DNA of 64,000 nt, taken from positions 868,001 to 932,000 of the forward strand of contig CAWIHS010000002.1 in assembly GCA_963836005.1 (NCBI GenBank), written 5' to 3'. Under the pieces are notes generated by a model that did no database searches, was not told where the DNA came from, and saw nothing but the letters and a program-made list of their open reading frames with translations. Position numbers and translations under genes: made by a program. Each line of letters begins with the position of its first letter. The first letter of the stretch is position 1. Of the stretch, positions 46,701 through 54,404 are shown piece after piece. The DNA is from CAWIHS01 sp963836005. GTDB lineage: Bacteria > Pseudomonadota > Gammaproteobacteria > GRL18.

Positions 46701-47503
46701 TTAGTCCATGATAATATTGCAGTCATAATATTCACTGACAAAGCCAGGCTTCCCATAAAACCAGGCATCACGATTATTCAGATATTTATAATCATACAGG
46801 GTTTTATTCATTTTTACTTTGACACCGTCTAAACAGTCTGCAGTACCCTTTTTACTTCTGATGTAATAATCTCTTTGATTTTGCCGATTGGAAAAATCTG
46901 AATAGATTGAAAACGCCTTAATTTGAATGAATAAAGAAATAAAAAAACAATCAATACTACTGTTTTTGTAAACGGCATTTTATAAAATGCAATATAAACA
47001 GCTTCAATGACTGTGGAAAGCATTAAGGACCAGGCCAAAATAAATGAACGCGCTTCAGTGTAGGGTGGAACAATTGTTGACCCAACCACTAAAATGGCTG
47101 GTTGCATAGTAAGCAAAATCCTTTTCTGCTTTTTGAATAAATATAAACATACGTAAGAGCAATCAATGATATTCTAAACAAAAGAATGTATGTTGAAAAA
47201 AATACTTGAGAAACATCTGTGATTCTGTCAACAATGTAATCTAAAGTATAGCCATTGTCATCATAAGCATATTGATAATATTCTCTTCTAACGGTTGTTG
47301 AATGAGCAGTTATCAAGACCAGCCAGCCGATAAACATAGCAGCTACTGGAAGAAGTAGCAGAAGTCTTTCTTTTCTATTTTTAATTTGCAGGAAAGAGAG
47401 GAGCATATAAAAAATCACGGCAAGCGGCGTATTTTCAAATGATAATCCTGCTAAAAAAGCAATAAAAGAGACAGAAATTAAATATCTTTTTAATTCCAAT
47501 GAT
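46701..47503 (-). pseudogene. Degraded multi-pass membrane protein (tentatively DUF6056-like)
   Basis: Three consecutive frames together read as one protein. First comes a hydrophobic part with AFLAGLSFENTPLAVIFYML and YYQYAYDDNGYTL, from 47503 to about 47115. Then a part with STIVPPYTEARSFILAWSLM to about 46900. A soluble tail YSDFSNRQNQRDYYIRSKKG...NRDAWFYGKPGFVSEYYDC ends at TAA 46701. At least two frameshifts are present and the 5' end is cut by the MITE at 47504. The ENT motif and layout recall DUF6056 surface-polysaccharide membrane proteins; the family is a guess, the decay is clear. Confidence 0.6.
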
Positions 47504-47674
47504 GTAACTATTCAGCGTACTTTGAAAAACGTCATTGATACCAGGAATTTGTTGCAGAAGACGCCGTAAATGCGTCCATGCAGGCTTTATATAGCATCCA
47601 TGCTATATAAACTTCTTTCACAAACACCTGATATCAATAATTTGCGAGTTAATAAAAACACGCTGAATAGTTAC
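47504..47674. mobile_element. MITE with GTAACTATTCAGCG ends, shorter copy
   Basis: 171 bp with terminal inverted repeats GTAACTATTCAGCGT (47504-47518) and ACGCTGAATAGTTAC (47660-47674), a perfect 15-bp match. The interior shares GAAGACGCCGTAAAT with the 32533 and 53288 elements. It contains a 10-bp-stem hairpin (47586-47595 / 47602-47611) with loop ATCCAT, the complement of ATGGAT. No 8-bp target duplication is visible, and the adjacent membrane gene is truncated at its edge. Confidence 0.85.
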
Positions 47675-47786
47675 CTTCTATGATGTCTTTTTCAGTGATG
47701 GAAGATATTTTGCGAAATATTATCTGACTGGTGGTCTGAATCTTTGACAAAGACTCCCTCAATAATCACATAATGGAAATGAAGTT

Positions 47787-49118
47787 TTAGATATCCAGTC
47801 GGGACCAGTAGCCACTTCTGAACCACATCCATGATAACAAACCAATCAATAACCAGCTTATTAGTTCGGCTAGCAGAACAAATTCCAATGCCAGTGATAA
47901 TGAAAAAACAGTATGCCAGGCATAGCTTAATGTGATAATAGTAGCGATGGACTGGATCAGTAAAGTGACACGTGTATCACCCGTTCCTGCTATTGCTGAA
48001 TAATATACATGAGCAGGTATAGCCACTAGAGTAACCAGTGCAATCACGCTAAGACCATTCAGAGAGTTTTCAATAAGCAGATAATCCAGAGTAAAAATAC
48101 TGACAATATAATCAGGAAATAACAGTGTGATTACAATAAATGGTGTAATAATGAAATAGCTGAGTTTGATGCTTCTGTGAATGAGCAATTGAAGTCTTTT
48201 GTTTTGCTGTTGACCAATCAGATTACTCGCCATTGAGCAGACAGTCTCTGAAAAACTTTCTACAGGTATCAGAAATAACGCATAGCAACTAAAAATGATA
48301 TTCGCACTGGCCAGAACATGCTCACCCATTTTTTCAATAATTATGATAAGTAAAAGCCACTTTGTCATATCAATCAATGCATCCAATGATACTGGCCAGG
48401 ATATTGACAGCAAATGTTTAGTGAGTGCTTGATTCCACTGGGTGAAATGAAACAGTCCGTAAATGGCTGTATAACGTCTGATAATGATATGCGCAGCCAA
48501 AAATATAAACGTGAATATTTCCGCAGTGAGTGATGCGATGGCAGCACCCTTTATACCCAGTTCAGGGGCACCAAAATGACCAAAAATGAATATATAATCC
48601 AGAGTGATATTGGAGGTTAATAGGATCAGGGCTGCACCAATAAGCACTCTGGTTTTTGATATGCCTACATAAAAAGCACTTAAGGCCAGATTGATGCCCT
48701 GAAATATCAATGCATAGGCCGTTATGTTTAGATAGCGGCTCACTGCATCATGTATCTCATTTGATGATAACAGTGGAAGTGTTATTAAGGGTACTATAAA
48801 AATGATAAATAAAATCATTAAAGTTGAAACGATGAGTAACAAATACGCACCCTGGTTAAACACTTCACCAATTGCTTTATATCGTTCCTGTCCTGCTCGA
48901 CGTCCTATTATAATCTGAATACCATCAACCAGACCCAGTGTAAGAAACAGTGCCAGACCATAAATTGCATCAGCCAGGCCAATGGCTGCCAATTCGGTAA
49001 CACCATAATGGGCCAGGAAAATGGTATCCGTTATATCAACAACGGATTCACTGATGCCTATGATAATGATAGGAAGTGAAATACCCCAGATGTTTCGATA
49101 GGTTGGACGAAATCTCAT
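47787..49118 (-). CDS. MATE-family efflux transporter
   Basis: 443 residues with about 12 hydrophobic segments. The N-terminal ISLPIIIIGISESVVDITDTIFLAHYG, GLADAIYGLALFLTLGLVDG and second-half repeats such as WPVSLDALIDMTKW are typical of MATE exporters driven by H+ or Na+. GAGG lies 5 bases before ATG. It is the third gene of an apparent operon with the DDAH-like and PSD-like genes (gap 23 bp) and is probably the exporter for their product (inference). Confidence 0.88.
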   Translation of the reverse strand: MRFRPTYRNIWGISLPIIIIGISESVVDITDTIFLAHYGVTELAAIGLADAIYGLALFLTLGLVDGIQIIIGRRAGQERYKAIGEVFNQGAYLLLIVSTLMILFIIFIVPLITLPLLSSNEIHDAVSRYLNITAYALIFQGINLALSAFYVGISKTRVLIGAALILLTSNITLDYIFIFGHFGAPELGIKGAAIASLTAEIFTFIFLAAHIIIRRYTAIYGLFHFTQWNQALTKHLLSISWPVSLDALIDMTKWLLLIIIIEKMGEHVLASANIIFSCYALFLIPVESFSETVCSMASNLIGQQQNKRLQLLIHRSIKLSYFIITPFIVITLLFPDYIVSIFTLDYLLIENSLNGLSVIALVTLVAIPAHVYYSAIAGTGDTRVTLLIQSIATIITLSYAWHTVFSLSLALEFVLLAELISWLLIGLLSWMWFRSGYWSRLDI

Positions 49119-49141
49119 GACCTCATAGTGATCTCATTGAC

Positions 49142-50113
49142 TTATAACAAATCAATATTATAAGAATGGTGGTTTAAATGCATGACCATACAGGATAGCA
49201 GTGCGCCACTTTTCAAATATTCACTGAGGTTAAAAAAACAGAGCTCAAAAGCATACTGGTTGGCAATATCTTCAAGTGAACGGTTTTTGTGTTTTTCATC
49301 GTCATAGTATTGATCGGTCTTTTTTATATCCATAATATTCGATGCATTTAAGATACTATTGCCTACACGTAAGGAATTACATATTCCGGAAAAGCAATCA
49401 TCAATACTGACATCAATAATATTGGTTTCTGATTCAACGAGTTTGATTTCCTTTGACGTGAATAATTCTGTACACACTAATGTGTTTTGTCGTGTGAGAG
49501 GAAATACGGTGCAGTCCAGATGGTATAAATAGGCTTCAGTCTCTTCAACCGTTATAATCTTTATATCAAAGTTATCCATCATCCACTGGTAAGCTTTTTT
49601 ATCAGAGCGTATGCCGTAGCCACCGATATAAACGTTATCATGTAAATGCTTAATTTCAGCTTCACCCTCAAAATGAAATGGTGGAGTGACGACATGGTAA
49701 TCCATTAGTTCAAAAAAACTTTTGCCAATTTTTGTTTCTGGTTTTCGCACCTGGGTACTGAAATTAGTTAACACGACAGTATTTTTATCGGGTAATTGAT
49801 CCAGTACGGCTCCCATATTGGCACAATACACCAGGTCCTGAAACTTTTTATTTTGTGGCGTAGGTAATAAATAAACCAACGCATCTGAAGCGATAAAGTG
49901 ATAGAGCTGAAAAAATTGAGTCAGTGCTTTATTCATATCAATTTTGCGTTCATCTTCTTTCAGCTCTTTCATCCACAGGTTGTTTGCAACGGTTGCATTC
50001 AGAGTAAAAGGCACATCCATCAAGTAAGCCGGTTTATCCATACGGGTAGGATTCAGCATATTAGATTCAGAATTATTAGTGACTTTATCTTGAGTTTCGG
50101 AATCAGGTATCAT
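49142..50113 (-). CDS. DDAH/amidinotransferase-like guanidino-modifying enzyme
   Basis: 323 residues. The pentein-fold features of dimethylargininase-like proteins are visible: YCANMGAVLD, FHFEGEAEIKHLHDNVYIGGYGIRSD (acidic catalytic region), EAYLYHLDCTVFPL (catalytic His) and a C-terminal Cys in ALLSCMVMHLNHHS. Such enzymes hydrolyse or transfer the guanidino group of arginine derivatives. The Asn/Asp-rich insert near 235-265 (IMDIKKTDQYYDDEKHKN) is unusual. Exact substrate unknown. AGGA lies 10 bp before ATG; co-directional with PSD-like (26-bp gap) and MATE genes. Confidence 0.7.
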   Translation of the reverse strand: MIPDSETQDKVTNNSESNMLNPTRMDKPAYLMDVPFTLNATVANNLWMKELKEDERKIDMNKALTQFFQLYHFIASDALVYLLPTPQNKKFQDLVYCANMGAVLDQLPDKNTVVLTNFSTQVRKPETKIGKSFFELMDYHVVTPPFHFEGEAEIKHLHDNVYIGGYGIRSDKKAYQWMMDNFDIKIITVEETEAYLYHLDCTVFPLTRQNTLVCTELFTSKEIKLVESETNIIDVSIDDCFSGICNSLRVGNSILNASNIMDIKKTDQYYDDEKHKNRSLEDIANQYAFELCFFNLSEYLKSGALLSCMVMHLNHHSYNIDLL

Positions 50114-50139
50114 TACATTAATCCTAAAATGATATTTTG

Positions 50140-50859
50140 TTATTGGCGTGTAATTCGAACCAGTGGATCAATCCCGGCTTCCACATGAGTTCCGGGTTTA
50201 TGTAGTGTTTCAAACTGATATTTATCTGACAGCGGTATAATTAAATCAACTTGTGAACCATAACGTATTTGTGAAAATCGCTGATTCTGGGCAAAGAATT
50301 GATTCTGCTTTATTCTGAACGGTGTTATACAATCCACATCATAATCAGCGACTTGTAAGATATAATAATGTTGACCCAGATCCAAACTAAAAACTCGATT
50401 AATGATACGCTGATTATGAAATAAATAATCCGCATGACGCGTATATGGGCTGATTTCATTAAGGATATCTTTTTCCACATAGAGCATTGGCTGGTTGTAG
50501 CTGCCAATGGTTTCTAATTCCCTGTAAGTCAGCTTTCCTGCATATGGCATGCGATTGATATGTACATCATAAAAAGTCATAAAGATGCCAATGACCAGGC
50601 TCTCTTTTGTGTATTGCTCATCACGCATTGCATTTTTTAACGAATAAGGCTTACCCTTAATGTCGATGATGGCTTCATCGGGATGAACTTGGTAGTTGTA
50701 TAAAACAATGCCATCAGCGGGTGGAAAAAAATAATGGCTATCAGAAAATACCGGGCGATTAGGATCGCGGAAAAAATATTGCTCAGAAAGCCACTTAATG
50801 GATTTATTATTTAGTTCAGCTATATCAGTTTCAAGCCATTCTTTTAGTTGTTTTGCCAT
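50140..50859 (-). CDS. Phosphatidylserine-decarboxylase-family protein
   Basis: 239 residues from ATG 50859 (an in-frame GTG at 50910 is an alternative). Family motifs: FFPPADGIVLYN, GIFMTFYDVHINRMPYAGKL (the FLSPxDYHRFHxP-like block) and a candidate self-cleavage Gly-Ser in RYGSQVDLIIPL, which would create the pyruvoyl cofactor. No membrane anchor is obvious. True phospholipid PSDs sit elsewhere in most genomes. Here the link to a guanidino enzyme and exporter suggests decarboxylation of an amino-acid-derived small molecule (inference). Confidence 0.75.
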   Translation of the reverse strand: MAKQLKEWLETDIAELNNKSIKWLSEQYFFRDPNRPVFSDSHYFFPPADGIVLYNYQVHPDEAIIDIKGKPYSLKNAMRDEQYTKESLVIGIFMTFYDVHINRMPYAGKLTYRELETIGSYNQPMLYVEKDILNEISPYTRHADYLFHNQRIINRVFSLDLGQHYYILQVADYDVDCITPFRIKQNQFFAQNQRFSQIRYGSQVDLIIPLSDKYQFETLHKPGTHVEAGIDPLVRITRQ

Positions 50860-51017
50860 TATCCTGTGACCTGAGTTAATACAATCAAAGAATAGGAAAT
50901 TCAATGACACTTTTCAATCTAAAAGTTAAAAAAAGTCTCATTTTGGCCATTGACAGAAGGGTGCCGCATTGATTGCTGAGTTCAATGGAAATATAGAGGT
51001 GTTGAAGGTCTTTGGGC

Positions 51018-51182
51018 GAGGTACCTATGGTGGTGGAATACAAAGGCGCTGATAAATGGGACACGGCAAAAGTTAAAATGGACAGGATGGTGGGGAATCT
51101 TTGGGCGAATGCCAGTGGTGGAAAATGTCAATTTATCATGGTGAAGGACAAGGACTGGAGTATGATTGACTCTTTGTTCTGA
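51018..51182 (+). pseudogene. C-terminal remnant of a type III-like restriction/helicase subunit
   Basis: A 54-codon frame reads VPMVVEYKGADKWDTAKVK, then NLWANASGGKCQFIMVKDKD and a TGA at 51180. This resembles the extreme C-terminus of BPTD_3080-type restriction endonuclease/helicase subunits (VEYKG...GELWA...GRCLFVM). An in-frame stop lies just upstream and no body of the gene is left. Confidence 0.5.
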
Positions 51183-51316
51183 GATTTAAAGTAATAGGGA
51201 TTTACAATAAACATGGATTGGGAGAAAAGAATACAGATGAATGCTTCGATCTAATCAAGAGCAGGATAACAAATGATTGTGCCAAATTGGGTATTGATTG
51301 TAGGCCAGTCTACTAA
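51170..51316 (+). pseudogene. Short orphan coding-like frame
   Basis: 48 codons without a standard start, reading FKVIGIYNKHGLGEKNTDEC and FDLIKSRITNDCAKLGIDCR before TAA at 51314-51316. Composition looks protein-like, but no family is recognised. Directly follows the restriction-enzyme tail in another frame, so it may be part of the same decayed island. Confidence 0.3.
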
Positions 51317-51363
51317 GTTACTTCTATACAACAGATACAGCAAGCTAAATAACTGAATATACA

Positions 51364-51424
51364 ACCCAACCATGCACTGCAGATGGACCTCGCTTAGCGG
51401 GGCTTCTGAGCTTGGTCGTTGAAT
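51364..51424 (+). repeat. attC-like imperfect palindrome
   Basis: ACCCAAC (51364-51370) fits RYYYAAC and GTTGAAT (51418-51424) fits GTTRRRY, 61 bp end to end, with a central stem CCTCGCT-T-AGCGGGG. That is the outline of an integron attC site. The inner boxes pair poorly and no integrase or second site is present, so this is only suggestive. Confidence 0.25.
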
Positions 51425-51435
51425 GTCTGATCCTG

Positions 51436-51532
51436 ACATAGAGGGAAAATGCTCTGTCAGGACTATCTTGCCAATGTCCGCTCTCTACGAATTATCATTA
51501 GAACTGACCCACGTTCCTAATGTCGTCTATGT
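51436..51532. repeat. Small inverted-repeat-ended element, copy 1
   Basis: 97 bp ending in ACATAGA (51436-51442) and TCTATGT (51526-51532). The interior, including AAATGCTCTGTCAGG and CTACGAATTATCAT, is repeated with few changes at 59301-59412. Both copies end in inverted repeats although the end sequences differ. No coding capacity. Confidence 0.65.
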
Positions 51533-51603
51533 GGTGGCTACCGTCCTTTGATGAAAAGGACTAACTTTAATTCAGGCAAAATTCCTCCACACAAACTTTA
51601 ATA

Positions 51604-51662
51604 GTCGCTAAGCAATCATAAAGCGACATTGAGTGGTTTTTTCTTACAATGAAAATATAATC
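51604..51662. repeat. Second short dispersed repeat, copy 1
   Basis: Contains CAATCATAAAGCGACATTGA followed by AATGAAAATA, shared with 56591-56647. A hairpin GTCGCT / AGCGAC brackets the AATCATAA part; the other copy has TGTCGT / ACGACA at the same place. Confidence 0.55.
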
Positions 51663-51679
51663 AAAAGAAGACCTTTGTA

Positions 51680-53227
51680 TCAATGCCTATTTTGGTCAAA
51701 ACCAGAATATTCAATTCCAGACAATAAAGCCATTTTACGATGCCAGGTTGCAAGATCATTTTTATTGAATTTATTTAAATCATCATGTCCGCAAGCACGG
51801 GCCATAACTTGCATTAACTCAACTGAGGCATTAAAAAAGTTATGTAATTGAGCTGATGATTTTTCGATATTTATCTTCTGTCGTAAATCTTTTTTCTGTG
51901 TAGCGATTCCAGCAGGGCAGTTATTCGTGTTGCACATTCTTGCGGCAACACAGCCGATTGCCTGCATCGCGCTATTAGATATAGCAATACCATCTGCGCC
52001 CAGAGCCAGCGCTTTCACGAAGTCAATCGGGACACGTAATCCACCAGTAATAATAAGCGTGACACGGCCGCTTGCACCTTGCTCATCGAGATAGTGGCGG
52101 GCTCTTGCTAGCGCCGGGATAGTCGGCACACTAATGTGATTCCTAAACATTTCAGGGGCTGCACCTGTGCCGCCGCCACGACCATCTAAGATGATGTAAT
52201 CCGCACTGGCATCCAATGCAAATTGAATGTCTTTTTCGATATGGTTAGCACTCAGCTTGAAGCCAACAGGGATGCCGCCTGTGATCTCTCTGACACGATC
52301 AGCAAAGCGTTTAAAATCAGATACGGATGAAAGGTCTTTGAATGTTGGCGGCGATATTGCCGGCTGGCCTTCCGGTATACCTCTGACCTGAGATATCTTG
52401 CCGATGTTTTTCGTGCCGGGAAGATGGCCGCCAGTACCTGTTTTTGCGCCCTGACCACCTTTGAAATGAAAGGCTTGTACCTTTGCTAACAGTTCTTCTT
52501 TGTAACCAAAACCGGCGCTGGCAAGTTCATAGAAATACCGGGAGTTCGCTTCCTGTTCTTCAGGCAGCATGCCGCCTTCACCTGAGCAGATACCGGTACC
52601 CGCAAGTTCTGCACCTTTGGCTAAGGATATTTTGGCTTCTTCAGATAGCGCGCCAAAACTCATGTCAGAAACAAATAAAGGAATTTTCAATTTTAAAGGT
52701 TTCTTCGCTTCTGGCCCGATGATCAGCTCAGAAGCAACACTTATAGTTTCCATCAGCGGTTTCGTTGCCATTTGAGCGACCATTATCTGCAGGTCATCCC
52801 AGTGAGGCAGTTCATGGCGTGGCACGCCCATCGATGTCATCGGGCCATGATGACCCAATTTAGATAAACCTTCCCTTGCAAGCTGATGGATGAACTCGAC
52901 GGTTGGTTCTTCTTGCGTGGCAAGTGCAACCGGTAACTCAGAATCTTGTGTTTTTGTGCCTGGCCCTTCTTTGCCAACATCGCTGTCACTAAACTGCTTA
53001 TGTGTGCCATCACAAAAAGGCGTGTTTCCGGTATGTTTGCATGCGCATAAATAGGCTTCGCCATCCTCATCTGAAACGATGACCCGGGGAGTAAAAGAGG
53101 TGCCTACATGTGAACCATCACAAAATGGCTGGCTCTTAGATCTTCCACAAGTGCAGAAATGATACTCCTGACCTTTTGAAAGAGTGACCTTGACAGGTTT
53201 GTTGTCAGCGATTGTTGGATTGGACAT
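51680..53227 (-). CDS. Glutamate-synthase-like FMN protein with two N-terminal CDGSH iron-sulfur domains
   Basis: 515 residues. CDGSH 1 has ligands Cys25, Cys27, Cys36 and His40 (FCTCGRSKSQPFCDGSH). CDGSH 2 has Cys61, Cys63, Cys72 and His76. From about 105 on it is a GltS-type FMN barrel (SDMSFGALSEEAK, FKGGQGAKTGTGGHLPG, GFKLSANHIEKD, GRGGGTGAAP) with the [3Fe-4S] ligands in GCVAARMCNTNNCPAG (C-x5-C-x4-C). It lacks the glutaminase and C-terminal GXGXG domains of full GltB. Probably a redox enzyme using an amine or glutamate-like substrate; substrate unknown. AGGAG lies before the ATG. Confidence 0.85.
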   Translation of the reverse strand: MSNPTIADNKPVKVTLSKGQEYHFCTCGRSKSQPFCDGSHVGTSFTPRVIVSDEDGEAYLCACKHTGNTPFCDGTHKQFSDSDVGKEGPGTKTQDSELPVALATQEEPTVEFIHQLAREGLSKLGHHGPMTSMGVPRHELPHWDDLQIMVAQMATKPLMETISVASELIIGPEAKKPLKLKIPLFVSDMSFGALSEEAKISLAKGAELAGTGICSGEGGMLPEEQEANSRYFYELASAGFGYKEELLAKVQAFHFKGGQGAKTGTGGHLPGTKNIGKISQVRGIPEGQPAISPPTFKDLSSVSDFKRFADRVREITGGIPVGFKLSANHIEKDIQFALDASADYIILDGRGGGTGAAPEMFRNHISVPTIPALARARHYLDEQGASGRVTLIITGGLRVPIDFVKALALGADGIAISNSAMQAIGCVAARMCNTNNCPAGIATQKKDLRQKINIEKSSAQLHNFFNASVELMQVMARACGHDDLNKFNKNDLATWHRKMALLSGIEYSGFDQNRH

Positions 53228-53287
53228 AAAATTGACTCTCCTGGAGTTAACCTATTTATATATTTAAGAGTTACTACTGTTTGTTCA

Positions 53288-53550
53288 TACGTAGGTACTT
53301 AAGGATAATTGAGTGTTTGTGGAAGGCAGATAATTGCTCCTGCGTGATCTGCATTCCCTACATGACCACCATGGATGGTGGAAATGCATGCGAGAGGCAG
53401 GAGCCGAAGTCGTCCTGGTAGGTCAAGTTTTTATAGCCATGGACGGCTATAAAAAGCCTACATGGAAGTATTTACGGCGTCTTCTGGAACAAATACTCGA
53501 TTATCTGCACCTGATTTTGCTTAAGTACCTACCTACCTACCTACCTATGA
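53288..53550. mobile_element. MITE with TCATA ends, long copy
   Basis: 263 bp from TCATACGTAGGTACTTAAG (53288-53306) to the complementary end CTTAAGTACC...CCTATGA (53520-53550). The right end is lengthened by extra ACCT units. Flanks TTGTTTGT (53280-53287) and CTGTTTGT (53551-53558) form an 8-bp duplication with one mismatch. The interior shares long segments with the 32533 element although the ends differ. Two hairpins: CCACC-ATGGAT-GGTGG (53366-53381) and an 11-bp stem (53428-53438 / 53445-53455) with loop ATGGAC. Confidence 0.85.
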
Positions 53551-53561
53551 CTGTTTGTTAA

Positions 53562-54149
53562 TTACTGTTTCTGAGCCAGTGCCTGAACGACCGCTCCTGT
53601 ACCGTTATGAAATTCACCTTCATGTATTTCGCGCACGCACTCTTGCAGGTGCAAAAACTCAAGGCCGATCAGTTCACTGCTTAGTGATTGCACATCCATC
53701 ATCATCTCTGCAACTGGCGGCCCACCGGTTTTGTATTCGAGTTGTAGCGGGGTGTATGCTTTCAGTAATATCATTCCCTTGTCACGAAGACCTTTTTCGC
53801 AACGACGATGCACATCTTGTCGTAAGTCCGGCGGCAAATGGCAGAAGATTGAAATGATCGCATCCCATTGCTGTGTTCCGATATCGTAATCTGCCAGGTC
53901 TGCATGTACAGTGGTGATTTCTACACCTCGCGCTTTAGCTAGCTTGTCCGCTTTTTGCAGACCGATATCAGATGCATCAACAGTGGTTACTTCATTGCCT
54001 TGCTCAGCCAGCCATACGGCGTTTCTTCCTTCACCTTCAGCCAGGCAAAGTATCTTGCCCGTTGGCAGCTTATTGTACATTGAAGTCAGAAAATCATTGG
54101 GCTCAGTGCCATAAGCATAGGTTTCGTTGTTGTATCGTTGATCCCACAT
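53562..54149 (-). CDS. Class I SAM-dependent methyltransferase
   Basis: 195 residues. N-terminal MWDQRYNNETYAYGTEPNDF, SAM motif ILCLAEGEGRNAVWLAEQG, acidic VDASDIGL and motif DAIISIFCHLP. Resembles TehB-like or small thiol/tellurite-type methyltransferases. AGGAATT ribosome site. Stands between a MITE and the remnant cytochrome tail. Confidence 0.85.
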   Translation of the reverse strand: MWDQRYNNETYAYGTEPNDFLTSMYNKLPTGKILCLAEGEGRNAVWLAEQGNEVTTVDASDIGLQKADKLAKARGVEITTVHADLADYDIGTQQWDAIISIFCHLPPDLRQDVHRRCEKGLRDKGMILLKAYTPLQLEYKTGGPPVAEMMMDVQSLSSELIGLEFLHLQECVREIHEGEFHNGTGAVVQALAQKQ

Positions 54150-54213
54150 AGGAAATTCCTGCTAAATATAGGAGTGCCGAGCTTTTCAGCTCTCCTTATG
54201 CTTGTGGATGTAT

Positions 54214-54327
54214 TCAGTCTCTGAGACCAGTCATGCGCTTAAGTACATCGTCTTTCAATATTAAGTGGTGATGCAGGGCAGCACCTGCATGACCGATTAC
54301 AGCCAGTACCAGTAAAATCCACACCGT
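54214..54327 (-). pseudogene. Cytochrome b561 C-terminal fragment
   Basis: 37 codons reading TVWILLVLAVIGHAGAALHH, then HLILKDDVLKRMTGLRD and a stop. It closely matches the C-terminus of the complete cytochrome gene at 57717-58259, also at DNA level (GGGCAGCACCTGCATGACCG is shared). No upstream part remains. Confidence 0.75.
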
Positions 54328-54404
54328 TGACTACGGCACGCGTGATTGCGCACCGTAGTTTCTCGTGTTCCTTCTTACCTTGCATAGTCCTTCGATTTAA
54401 ATGG

